From contig BFEA01000517.1 of NCBI GenBank assembly GCA_003427395.1, positions 961,346-989,666 on the forward strand: DNA of 28,321 nt, written 5' to 3'. The stretch is from Chara braunii (lineage: Eukaryota; Streptophyta; Charophyceae; Charales; Characeae). Shown here piece by piece: positions 1-8,726 of the stretch (the stretch's first letter is position 1; each line of letters begins with the position of its first letter). The translations under genes and the position numbers were made by a program. Under the pieces are notes generated by a model. That model did not search any database and was not told the DNA's origin. It worked only from the letters and a program-made list of their open reading frames with translations.

Positions 1-247
1 TGGAGAAATGAGTAGGAGAGAGAGATTAGGAGAGAAAAAGACAAAGATGTGGCTCAACAACACAAGGGGAAGGATTGCGATTCACAAGGAGAGGCCAGAA
101 TGGACAAAACAAGCATGAATCAACACTCAAATACTACACATCATCAAGATATGAGTTGCGATTTGCAACCAAGTGGAGAAATGAGTAGGAGAGAGAGATT
201 AGGAGAGAAAAAGACAAAGATTTGGCTCAATAACACAAGGGGAAGGA
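1..247. repeat. Truncated tandem repeat, 173-bp period
   Basis: Bases 1-74 recur at 174-247 with only two mismatches (G/T at the ATGTGG/ATTTGG position and C/T in CAACAA/CAATAA). The 173-base offset suggests a satellite-like unit cut by the left edge of the window. The sequence is purine-rich (GAGAGAGATTAGGAG). A 72-codon frame at 49-267 is a by-product of this composition and shows no protein character. Confidence 0.8.
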
Positions 248-249
248 GT

Positions 250-383
250 AGGAAGAAGAGGAGATAGGAGGGGGAGAGGGGGAGGAAGGTGGAGGGGAAG
301 GAGAAGAAGAAGAAGAAAAAGGGGGGGGGGGGGAAGAGGAAGAAGAGGAAGAAGAAGGAGGGGAAGAAGAAGAAGAAGAAGAA

Positions 384-426
<43 letters not shown>

Positions 427-432
427 GAGGAA
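250..432. repeat. Purine-rich (AAG)n/(GGA)n microsatellite with G13 run
   Basis: Almost pure A/G on the plus strand. A 13-base G run lies at 321-333 and the cleanest AAG run at about 364-410. The poly-Lys frame on plus and the poly-Ser/Phe frames on minus come only from the triplet repeat. Mirror-symmetric purine tracts of this kind can form triplex DNA; this is an inference from composition. Confidence 0.9.
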
Positions 433-978
433 GACACTTCTCCACTCAACCCTTTGGATGCCTCCTTCTTGATGAAGCTTCCCCTTTCTTGGCTATGGCT
501 ACCTCCTTCTCCAAGCCTTTCCTTCCCCCCTTCTCTCACCTCCTTCGAGTACCCATGGGCTCCTATCACTAAGACTATGGAGTCCTCCCCTCTAGGAGGG
601 CTAGTGGGACTCCTCTCAGTCTTCCCTTCTTCTCTACTAGCCTGGGGCTATGGCGGACTACCTCCTTCACTACCTCTAGCTTGTACCTCCCCAACTAGCT
701 CATAGTCACTTCCAAACTTCCGGACTGGCAGGGGTTCCCCTCACTACTCTCAAATTGCCTTTAGAGCTCTCACAGGCTCATTTGGGCAGCATGGGCACTC
801 CTCATGCAAGTGAGAGAGTGGCGGACTGATTCCCCGGCTTATATAGGCTGGAAACGGCAGTCCGCCCAGCCCTTGGGCCCTCCCAAGTGCCCTCAAGGTG
901 AACCGAGGTACCCCCTTGGCCAATTCTTACCTCTAGGCCTCTCCGGGGGTACTTAGACCTTTTTTCGGCCAGGTACAT
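433..978. other. Unassigned pyrimidine-rich stretch
   Basis: No gene supported. The plus strand is C/T-rich (many CTCC, CTTCC runs). The frame continuing from the AAG repeat to 705 is low complexity. From about 840 the sequence acquires the same flavour (CCTTGGGCCC, CCTCTAGG) as the hairpin array that follows. Confidence 0.5.
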
Positions 979-1520
979 GCAGTCCGAGTGGTTGGTACCG
1001 ACTCGGATTGCCTCTTGGCCTCTCAAGGCCTCTACCCTTTTTCCAAAATGCTGTTTCTAGGGCCTAGACCAAAAAACTGCAACCCCAATTGGAGAAAAAG
1101 GCCAACAAGGCTTTTTTTCAGCATTTTTCTGAGTTTGGCCTACCTTGGGTAGGCCGGACCATTTTTCAATGTGGCGCTGTATTTTCAGCCTTGGATCTGA
1201 CTGAGATCCAAGGCCAGGATTATTCCGAGTTACCCCATGGTAGCCTATGCTTCAAATTTGAGCCCGTAGGTCCAATTTTTCAATTTTTGGTGCATCTGGC
1301 TCTTTTTTTGGCCAAATGCACTGTTTTGTCTTTTTCTCCTTTTTGTTTTCTTTTTCTTTTTAGCTGCCACCTCATTCCGGATCTAGCCGTTTTTTGCTGG
1401 CCCACAAAAAACGGTTGTTTTTTCTCCACCATGAGATCTGATTTCAGATCCATGGTCCAAAAGAAAACCGGAATTCCAGCCTTTACATTTTCTTTTAATT
1501 TTGTCTTTTTAAATTCAGAT

Positions 1521-1559
1521 ATTGCTGAGATATGGCCCCAAGGGCCATATCTCAGCAAT
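1521..1559. repeat. Perfect 18-bp hairpin
   Basis: The strongest hairpin of the array. The left arm 1521-1538 (ATTGCTGAGATATGGCCC) is perfectly complementary to 1542-1559, with a 3-base loop CAA. Two overlapping antisense frames pass through it, but both are artefacts of the palindrome. Confidence 0.9.
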
Positions 1560-2056
1560 CCGGCCTGCACTCCTTGAATCTAGGAGGAGTGAGGTCATCA
1601 TTGGGACCTGGCAGTCCCTACTGCTGCCATCCCAACGGGCCGGCACACTCTCCTCCACCCATTTCTCCCATTTTCCCTCATTTTTTCTCATTTTTATCCT
1701 CATTCTCTTTTCTTTTTCTTTTATTTTCTTGGTGACATGTGTCAATTTGTTGTGCATCTCCTTTCTAGGCCCTAGGACTTTGATTGTGGTCAGGTTCACG
1801 GTCGGCTGTTGGCCGTTACACCCCGGCTTACAAGGTTGGCATGCCGATGCCCCTAGGGGGCTCATTCTACCCCCGTTAGCCTCCATTTTGAGCCCCCTTG
1901 GCTCCGATTTTTCTTGGCTAGCCTGTTCTTTGCTTGGAGCCCCTTGGGCTCTTGTTTTCTTATGCCTAGCTAGTCCGAAATTCCCCGGATTGCTAGGCAA
2001 CCCTCCCCTTATTATTTTTTTATCGCTCCTTACTCCCGTTTTCGCCTGTTTGAGCC

Positions 2057-2118
2057 CCACTAGTGTTGGCACTAGTGGTGCCCGTAACTTCTACCGTCGA
2101 GACCCTTGAACTCGACGG
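2057..2118. repeat. Twin-hairpin block, copy A
   Basis: Two adjacent hairpins: CCACTAGTG/CACTAGTGG (2057-2078) and CCGTCGAG/CTCGACGG (2094-2118). The same pair recurs at 3686-3757 with conserved spacer words (AGTGGTGC, TAA.TT, CCGTC). The block was therefore duplicated together with its surroundings about 1.64 kb apart. Confidence 0.75.
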
Positions 2119-3064
2119 CGCCGTTTATTTTTCTTCGGCCACTCCACATCTTTTCTAGTGGTCTCCTCTTTGGAATACCTCAAGTCCCCACCGCTTCCCG
2201 CGCTAGTCCCAATTTACCGTTCCGCCGGCGGTGCCGTCGATAAGGCCTAATTTTTCAACAATTTTTTTTTGGCCTCCTTTGGCCCTCGGCGTCATCCCGA
2301 TTGACGTCCAATTTTTATTTGGGACTTCCCAAGTCCTCCGCAGTCCCGTTTTATTATTTTCTTCATGTATCCCTTGTGCCATCAATGTTTTTCCGGCCGC
2401 AGGGCCCCCGCCGTGCCGTTGCCATTTTGCCATCACTTTCCCCTTAGGCCCGCGGCACCATTTTCTAACGTTTCCGGCGTGTCGCGGTCCATTTCCCCTA
2501 GGTCCGAGCATTCCCATGCAGTCCGTTATTTCTCGGACTGCATCCCCCACCATTTTGCTAGTCCCATAGCCCCATGTCATGCCCCAAGCCCAAGGAAAAT
2601 AAAACGTTAGTTTTCCTAAGGCCTCCGGGCTCACTTTTGGCTCCCGGAGCCCCAACAACATGAGTTTGCCCCTCCCTACGCAGTCCGTTGCAACTCGGAC
2701 TGCACTAGGGGCAGTTTCCCTTGCCCCAATGTCCCTCAACTAGCCCCCTACCAAAAGAAAATCAGGCGGTCAATTCCCAAGTGCATTCGGCCTCAATTCT
2801 GGCTCCCGGTGCACTTGAAACTTGACTTTGGCCTCCCCCATGCAATCCGTTAATTTTCGGTTGCATGGGGCCTTGTTTTCTTTTAATTTTCTCAGCATAA
2901 ATCAAAGAAAAACATGGTCCTTTGTAACCGCTACATTGCCCAAGTGAATCTGGTCCAAAATCCTTCCCCTAGGTGGCCGTTTTTGTCCGTTAGTGCCCTT
3001 TTGACTTTCCCCCTTTTACTTTCTTTTCCTTTTCTTTTTCTTTTCTTTTCCCGCCACTTGTGGA

Positions 3065-3405
3065 CAGTTGGGACTTGGCAGTCCCTACTTGCTGCAGTCC
3101 CAACTGACGGCCAACTCACTCATCCTCCCTTACATCCATTTTCTTTTTCTTTTCTTTTTCTTTGTGCATGCCAAGTGTCAACTAGCCGTTAAGGCCCTTT
3201 TCTCAATTTTCTTTTCTTTTCTTTTTCTTTTTCCTCCTTTCTTGGACAGTTGGGACTTGGCAGTCCCTACTTGCTGCAGTCCCTACTAACAGCCAACTCA
3301 CTCACTCCCTCTCACTCTCCTTGTCTCATTCTCCTTCATTTTTCTTTTCTTTTTCTTTTTCTTTTTGCATGCCAAGTGTCAACTAGCCGTTAAGGCCCTT
3401 TCCTT
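3065..3405. repeat. Imperfect tandem duplication, ~182-201 bp offset
   Basis: Copy 1 (3065-3205) and copy 2 (3247-3405) both begin with CAGTTGGGACTTGGCAGTCC, continue with CCAACTCACTC and a T/C tract, then GCATGCCAAGTGTCAACTAG and CCGTTAAGGCCC. The offset is 182 at the hairpin and 201 at the GCATGCC block, so an indel lies in the pyrimidine tract. A more diverged relative starts at 1601. In copy 1 the outer stem is 11 bp; in copy 2 the 3' outer arm has changed and only the inner GGGACT/AGTCCC stem remains. Confidence 0.8.
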
Positions 3406-3685
3406 GCCTCTCCCTCTTAGTTTTGGCCCTTCCTATGCCCAAGGGTCAGTCCGTTATTTTTCGGACTGCAGTTGTGGCCCTTCCATGCCCTTGGGAGCCA
3501 CCGTTAGTCCTCCCCTCTCCCAAACGGTAGGCCCCCTTGCACCGATTTTTTTCTAGGAGCCTATTTTTCTCGTGTTGGCTCCCTTTGGCCCTATTTTCTT
3601 GGGGGAGGCCAATCCGAGATTTTTCGGATTGCTCTCATGCCTCCCACCACTTATTTCTTTACTTTTTATTTTTCTTTTTGCCCTC

Positions 3686-3757
3686 CCACTTGCTCCTACT
3701 AGTGCTTGCACAAGTGGTGCTAATAAATTTGGCCGTCAAGATCTCCGATCTTGACGG
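3686..3757. repeat. Twin-hairpin block, copy B
   Basis: Copy of the 2057-2118 block. The first hairpin has diverged (CCACTTG/CAAGTGG). The second is longer than in copy A: CCGTCAAGATC at 3733-3743 pairs perfectly with GATCTTGACGG at 3747-3757, loop TCC. Relative to copy A the G-C pair in GTCGAG/CTCGAC has become an A-T pair on both arms. Confidence 0.75.
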
Positions 3758-3915
3758 CGCAACTTGTTTTTATTTTTTTTACACTACACACCTTGCCGCA
3801 ATCTTCCCTTGGGCCGCCACAGGTCCCCGCCACTTGCCCCGCACTACTCCCCGACACTAGTCCCCGACACTTGTCCCGTGCTAGTACCGTACTCATTTTT
3901 TGCTTAGCCCCTCAT

Positions 3916-4374
3916 GGTCCCCGACACTTGTCCCATAGGTGCCGCATTTTCTGTCAAGTCCCGTGCGATCCCCGACACTTGTCCCATGGGTGCCGCATTT
4001 TCTGTGTAGTCCTGTGCGGTCCCCGACACTTGTCCCATGGGTGCCGCATTTTCTGTCTAGTCCCGTGCGGTCCCCGACACTTTGTTCCGCTGGTACCACA
4101 TCTTCTTTTGATCTCACGTGGTCCCCGACATTCTGTCCCGCCGGTACCACTTGTTCTTTTGGTCTCACGTGGTTCTCGACATTCTGTCCCACCGGTACCA
4201 CATCTTTTCTTTGTCTCACGTGGTCCCCGATACTTTGTCCCGCCGGCACCACGTCTTTTCCTAGTCCCACGTGGTCCCCGACACTTTGTCCTGCCGGCAC
4301 CACATCTTTTCTTGGTCTCACATGGTCCCCGACACTTTGTCCCGCCGTTACTACATCTTTTCTTGGTCTCACAC
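3916..4374. repeat. Nine-copy 51-bp minisatellite
   Basis: Units start at 3916, 3967, 4018, 4069, 4120, 4171, 4222, 4273 and 4324, each exactly 51 bases, with a core GGTCCCCGACACTTGTCCC. Units 1-3 carry ATGGGTGCCGCATTTTCTGT; units 4-9 carry a CCGGTACCAC/CCGGCACCAC variant followed by TCTTTTC and TCTCACGTGG. Degenerate fragments of the core begin upstream at about 3823. Because 51 is a multiple of 3, several frames on both strands stay open through the array (17-residue peptide repeats). These open frames are expected from the repeat length and are not evidence of a gene. Confidence 0.95.
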
Positions 4375-4767
4375 ACCGTATCTTCCCGGACGTGGATCCC
4401 CGTTTATCCTGCGGCCCCCTCGGCCCTCTTGCAGCTGCGTCCTAGTAGCCCATCTAGTCTGGCCACCTTTTTCCCGTGTCGGCGCCTTACGTCCTGCTTC
4501 TTTTCTCTCTTTGCCGCGCACCTCCTATGCTATTATTACTTTCCCGACGGTCCTTCTCTGTTTTCGATGGAAGGGTCGCCTCCGCTATTTTCTTGTGGTC
4601 CTTTGTCGCTCCCCGTTTCGACAATTCCTTCTTGGTTTGAGGGTCGTGGCGATTTCGGGCGGCCTCTAGCTTCCTAGTGCCGTCGCTCACGCCTTCGGTC
4701 CTTCCAACATCCTTGCTTCCGGTTTTCTCTGTCGTGCACAAATCGGCCATATATAGTCTCTCGAGTG
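4375..4767. other. Unassigned spacer before the Penelope-like element
   Basis: No gene supported. It is C/T-rich and contains TATA-like CATATATAG at 4748-4756, about 12 bases upstream of the ATG at 4768. That is too close for a standard TATA-driven start of this frame, so no promoter is claimed. Confidence 0.4.
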
Positions 4768-5193
4768 ATGGGAAGTCATTCGGGACTCACCAGTCCCGAC
4801 AACGGGCCAAGAAGAAGAAACTCGACTCGACACCAAGAGGACAACCAAGAAGGGCCCTATCGGTACTATGGAGAAGGGAGAATGTTCTATGAGATCTAAC
4901 TCACCGACTCCACCCACCGAGGGGAGCCCCATCGAGCCTAGGATGCCTCTCACAGGAGGATACAAAGGAATCGCGGCGGGATGCTCAACGGAAGGTTTCA
5001 TTGACTATACACTCGCAGTGATGATTCAAAAGCAATACTCTGCTCAGAAAGCGTCACAGACTCACAGCTTCGGCAGCTGTGCACGAAGCACGAAATTAAG
5101 TCTACCAATAAAGACGACATGGTCATGGAGCTGGTGAGAAGCCAAACAAATTTGCCTTACGAAGGTTTTTTCAGTACTCCACTTACTGAAGAT
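4768..5193 (+). pseudogene. PLE ORF N-terminus with SAP-like motif
   Basis: The frame opening at ATG 4768 (starts MGSHSGLTSPDNG) is Arg/Asn/Tyr-rich and runs to TAA at 4897-4899. The same frame is open again at 5041-5190. There it encodes two short predicted helices with the pattern DSQLRQLCTKHEIKS followed by KDDMVMELV. The hydrophobic spacing and the Lys/Asp pair resemble an SAP-type DNA-binding helix-turn-helix, here only an inference. The hairpin CGGGACT/AGTCCCG at 4781-4798 lies inside this coding segment and matches hairpin stems of the upstream array. Stops lie at about 4897, 4939 and 5191. The link to the GIY-YIG frame requires a frameshift. Confidence 0.45.
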
Positions 5194-5470
5194 TGAACCT
5201 GGAACCGCGAAAGTTTCCGGGTCACCACCACGAGTTACCAAGTCTTCGATTACAACGAGCGGAAAGGCGAAGCTCGTTCAGATTCCGAGGAAGATACTGC
5301 GATCGGCGCCCGCTGTCGAGTCTGACCATGAGTCGGGTCCAGCAACGGAACAGGACTCTGATTGACGGTGGCAGCCCTCTACCGCTGAGCTTTGGCCAAC
5401 CTTGCGCTCATGCATGGATCAATGAGCTACCCTACGAGGGCAGGGTATCAAAGGAGATGAAGCTGCAATA

Positions 5471-5870
5471 GTGGAGAGGAAGATTACCTCTACCATTATC
5501 CTTTTGGCGTGTACCGGACAATTGACGTGGTTGTCGAAGTATTTGGACAAGATGGAGCTTACCAAGGAAGTCTTGGAACTGAAGATTGGCGGTACCTACG
5601 CGATTCTGAGCCCGTGGTCCAAATATGTATACATCGGCTGCACGGCTAGGCCGATCCTCCATAGATGGAAGCAACATCTTTTTGCCGCTGCGGCCAAGGA
5701 GCTGGGTAAAGCGCTACAGTTGTATAGATGGATGAGAACATTTGGACTGGATAGGTTTGTGGTAATCCCGATCAGACACACGACTGAAGAAGATGATTTC
5801 GTGTTCTAGAAGCATCTGATTCGAGACATGTCCTCCAACCTAAATACAACAGGCTTAGGTGGGAGACTGG
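5471..5870 (+). pseudogene. GIY-YIG endonuclease domain of the PLE
   Basis: The open segment at 5471-5806 contains the GIY-like strand G-T-Y-A-I (5591-5605) and Y-I-G-C-T (5630-5644). These are followed by the helix with the family Arg (ARPILHRWKQH) and a downstream L-Y-R-W-M-R-T-F-G helix. This spacing is that of a GIY-YIG nuclease fold, which nicks DNA to prime reverse transcription in Penelope-like elements. At 5807 a TAG interrupts the segment VF*KHLIRDMSSNLNTTG. The family catalytic Glu precedes a K-x-L-I type helix, so the TAG sits at or beside that Glu (GAG to TAG is one step). A second in-frame stop is the TAA at 5930. The SAP-like motif lies upstream in another frame and the RT follows 1.2 kb downstream. 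Confidence 0.75.
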
Positions 5871-7020
5871 GAAGGAGAGCGAGGAAACGAAGTGGGAGAT
5901 GTGAAAGGAAGAGACGGGGAACAACGACTTAAGGGGAAATGGTGATAAGCTTCGAAGTGAATGGCATAGTAAGAACCTCTCTTCTCAACTTGCTTTCCAA
6001 GAAGCATGTGACCCGGGAGAAGATCCAGGAGGTAGTATTTAAAGCTGGAAAGTCGTGGACTGGCGGGTGGAAGGAGATTGTTGTTGAGTTCTTGGAAACG
6101 ACGATACGAATGGGCGGAAGAGTCCCGTAGTTGAAGCACGCGAAAGAGATCTGCCAACAAGGAAGGACCTGTCGTTTTTAGAAGATCGCAAGAACTGCTA
6201 TGACTGCATAGTACTCAAGCAACCAACGATGGCTGGATCACTCACACGTTACTGCACAAGCAAACTCGTTGGCCTTTACAGAACTGCGAATCTCTTCACT
6301 AGGAAGGAGACCAGGAATTTACTCAAACTGAAGATTGACCGTTCTATAAAATGGAAGACTAGGTCAGCGTTAGGAGGAGGGTGACAGTAAAGTATCCCTA
6401 CTGTGCTACGATATGGAAATAGAGGCAAGGAAAGTCATCGAGAGGGTCATTGAGTCAAAAGTTACGAACGAGTCTGTGGACGCGTTCATCAAGAGGAAAG
6501 TTCGAATAGTTAACACTAGGAACCGAACGGTAGGAGAGATCATGCACATGCACCGTCGATACGCTCATACGCTTCAGGCTCGGTGTCCATGTGCTAGATC
6601 CAAGCTTTCGAAACACGGCGACCATGTTCTTACCAGATTTGCGGACATGACTGATGTCTCCACATTTGTGCAGAATGCTAAGAACGTGACCAGGAACGGA
6701 CGGCCTAGACAGACTAAGGAAATTGCGTACGGAGTGTTGACTGCTATCGTGCTACGGCACATCTTAAGCACCACCTAGACAACGTGATCGACGTAGGGAG
6801 ATGCTTCACCACCACGGGAACGAACACACAAACTTGGACTGACACACAGGCTAGAGATTGGTCCTCTCAGTTCGTCGGATTGGTACTGGCACCAGTCGAC
6901 CGGAACAGTGGCGATACCGCCGTCGTGTGCCCGGTGCTTTACCGACATGCGTTCGGTTGTATGTTCCCCTGGAACTCCGATTAAGAAACTGTACATAAGA
7001 CATAATCTGAGGTACTTACT
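5871..7020 (+). pseudogene. PLE linker between GIY-YIG and RT
   Basis: Continues in the GIY-YIG frame with in-frame stops. 5939-6127 encodes a charged helical segment (SLLNLLSKKHVTREKIQEVV). 6413-6775 encodes a longer one (EIEARKVIERVIESKVTNES), later containing a C-P-C motif at about residue 59 of that segment (ARCPCARSKLSKHGDHVLTR). Cys pairs between nuclease and RT are a feature I associate with N-terminal GIY-YIG elements, but two cysteines alone do not prove a zinc site. After 6778 the likely coding frame shifts to frame 1 (HLDNVIDVGRCF). No catalytic function is expected in this part. Confidence 0.5.
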
Positions 7021-8152
7021 ACATGCAAGGAGGATTACCTTGAAGCAGGCCTCGCAGCCGTGGGAGCCTGGAAAGGGGGTGGAAATCTGGGCAAGTTGTA
7101 TATCATCCCTAAGGACCTCCTGCGCTGGAGGCCGATCGCCCCAGCTTGCAATGACCCGGCCATGCTTGGGCCGCGAAGATGTGCAAGGGCACTGTACTAC
7201 TTGATTACACGGTATGACAACAACCTCAACTTTCTCCTCAAATCTACACAGAGACTCAAGGAGGAAACGATGTTGACTGGCAACAAACTGTGTAGATAGG
7301 GCTGTACCATGACAATGGGAAGGTGCTACGACATCAAGGAAATGTTTTCTTTGATTCCATCATTCCACACGTTGCGATACTAGATGCTTTGGGCGAACTC
7401 TTGCGAGGTTTCGAAAATCAAGGTAGGGTGCAAATTAGAGTAGCCGCTAGAGGGAAGTACTGTGTCATGACCAAGACCAGGAAGTTTGAACCAGGTTATG
7501 TGAACATCAGACTGACTCACATCTCCAAGATGGCCTCGTATGATCTTTCGCATGCGTACATGGTATGCGGTGAGGTTATCAAACGGTAGGTAGTGGGTAT
7601 GCCCATGGGGAAAACTATGAGGCCCGTACTCGCGACAGTAACTTGCGCTATGGCGGAGAGTAAGTTCCTGTGTTCACTGGGAACGGACCGGAGATTGGTG
7701 AAAGGCTGGAGGATGGTGGACGGTGTTTCCATCGCTGTGAGATGTACAGACACGAGTAGTTCCTGGGAAAAAGCCCTGAAGATCTTGACGGCGTTTGAGT
7801 CGGCCTATGACACAAGACTCAAACTCGTCCGCAAGGATGAAAATGAGAACTCCTAACCATTCCTTGGAGGCATAATGTATCTATGTCGGAACCCGTACGA
7901 GTACATTTCGTACAAGACACGAAGAATACAGAGTCACTGCGAACCATCGGCAAGTAGAGGTACCAATCCATGCAGGACTTCGCCAGCTATTCGGAGAAAA
8001 GGACCAAGAAAGCCGTACTATCGGCAGCATTAAGGAGAGTCTGGTACTCTTCGACCTCTGTGGCTCCGGCGATTGGACCGGTCATGTATACATTGGCTGA
8101 AAGCTACCTCCGGGGATACCCCCCCGGAGGTCTCTCTCGGTGCCTTGGCTAA
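7021..8152 (+). pseudogene. Reverse transcriptase of the PLE
   Basis: RT motifs occur in order. Fingers: K-L-Y-I-I-P-K then R-W-R-P-I (7084-7140, frame 1). Motif A: CYDIKEMFSLIP (about 7325-7360). A one-base frameshift near 7355-7362 leads to frame 3. Motif B: GMPMGKTMRPVLATVTCAMAE (7596-7658, immediately after a TAG at 7587). Motif C: R-M-V-D-G-V-S (7710-7730), where the second catalytic Asp is replaced by Gly (codon GGT at 7722). F-L-G-G follows a TAA at 7854. A thumb-like segment ending in ESYLRGYPPGGLS lies in frame 2 (8093-8140). RT makes cDNA from element RNA; this copy cannot. The TC-x-x-x-E pattern after motif B fits the permuted PLE clade rather than LINE or LTR RTs (inference). Confidence 0.7.
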
Positions 8153-8655
8153 GTTAGCCAAGGTTACGGGTGAGCCCCTGCTAAAAACTATGTACGCCGG
8201 TTGTCACTTTTGTGGGAAAGGAAATCCAGGTTCATGCCTTGGGAGCCAATGGGCTCGCTTCTCGCGCTACGATAGTGAACCTGTGATTTTGGGAGGAAAA
8301 CGGCGCACACGCCTTGACTGTTTAGGTACTTGTTTGGGTCCCGATGAGGACGGGCTCCGCATCGGTATTTCTATAGTTTTGGATTCTCTGCCGTGGGCCC
8401 ATGGCCTGTTTATTTACTTATTTATTGGTAGCTAGTAAGATTTTGGTAGATAGAAAGACTTTCTGTCGGTCGGTTGTTCCCTGACACCGACAGGCAGCGC
8501 CAGGGGGTAACCGACCCCTAGCTATATAGGCGGACTTGTGCCTTTATTTTCTTCTTTTCCTTTTCTTTGGGTGAGATGCTTTGTTTTGTTTCGTACCAGA
8601 GTAGGCTTGTATGGCGCTTGGTTGTCCCAACGGCTAAGAAGTAGGCACGGCCTAC
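8106..8655. repeat. Run of hairpins between the RT and the hammerhead
   Basis: Perfect stems: ACCTCCGGGG/CCCCGGAGGT (8106-8115/8122-8131, overlapping the end of the RT reading frame); CCTTGGCTAA/TTAGCCAAGG (8143-8152/8154-8163, one-base loop); CAGGTTCA/TGAACCTG (8227-8234/8276-8283, with GAGCC/GGCTC nested inside); CCGATG/CATCGG (8341-8346/8360-8365); CTGTCGGT/ACCGACAG (8463-8470/8486-8493); GGGGT/ACCCC (8504-8508/8514-8518); GTAGGC/GCCTAC (8641-8646/8650-8655). The style and the CCTTGG.../...CCAAGG ends match hairpins of the 979-3757 array (1188-1214). It is probably the 3' non-coding part of the element, but it could be older host repeat. Confidence 0.7.
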
Positions 8656-8726
8656 AGTGGCCTACACACTAGGATAAATTTACGAGAGGCAAGGCCTGTG
8701 GCCACTTTTTCGACTACAACACTCTT

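Larger units (their letters stand above)
979..3757. repeat. Array of short inverted repeats (hairpins)
   Basis: At least 16 short hairpins lie in 2.8 kb of pyrimidine-rich DNA. Arms: 979-989/1001-1011; 1188-1198/1204-1214; 1387-1395/1406-1414; 1428-1441/1444-1456 (one bulge); 1521-1538/1542-1559; 1601-1606/1630-1635; 2057-2065/2070-2078; 2094-2101/2111-2118; 2516-2525/2534-2543; 2680-2687/2696-2703; 2836-2845/2861-2870; 3065-3075/3096-3106; 3252-3257/3262-3267; 3447-3453/3462-3468; 3610-3617/3624-3631; 3686-3692/3711-3717; 3733-3743/3747-3757. Several belong to one family, with a stem like GCAGTCCG/CGGACTGC. Members differ by paired substitutions: CAATCCGA/TCGGATTG at 3610, and GTCGAG/CTCGAC at 2096 versus GTCAAG/CTTGAC at 3735. 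No protein-coding gene is supported here. Between the hairpins lie T/C tracts such as CTTTTTCTTTTC. Function is unknown. Confidence 0.8.

Noticed and set aside
144-705. Poly-Lys, poly-Ser and poly-Phe frames
   Set aside because: Translation of an AAG/GGA microsatellite; no protein evidence.
3916-4374. CRISPR-like array
   Set aside because: Contiguous tandem units without unique spacers, in eukaryotic-type DNA.
3751-4677. Long open frames on both strands (up to 308 codons) with 17-residue repeats
   Set aside because: They are a direct result of the exact 51-bp repeat period. They overlap each other on both strands and have no start context or recognised domain.
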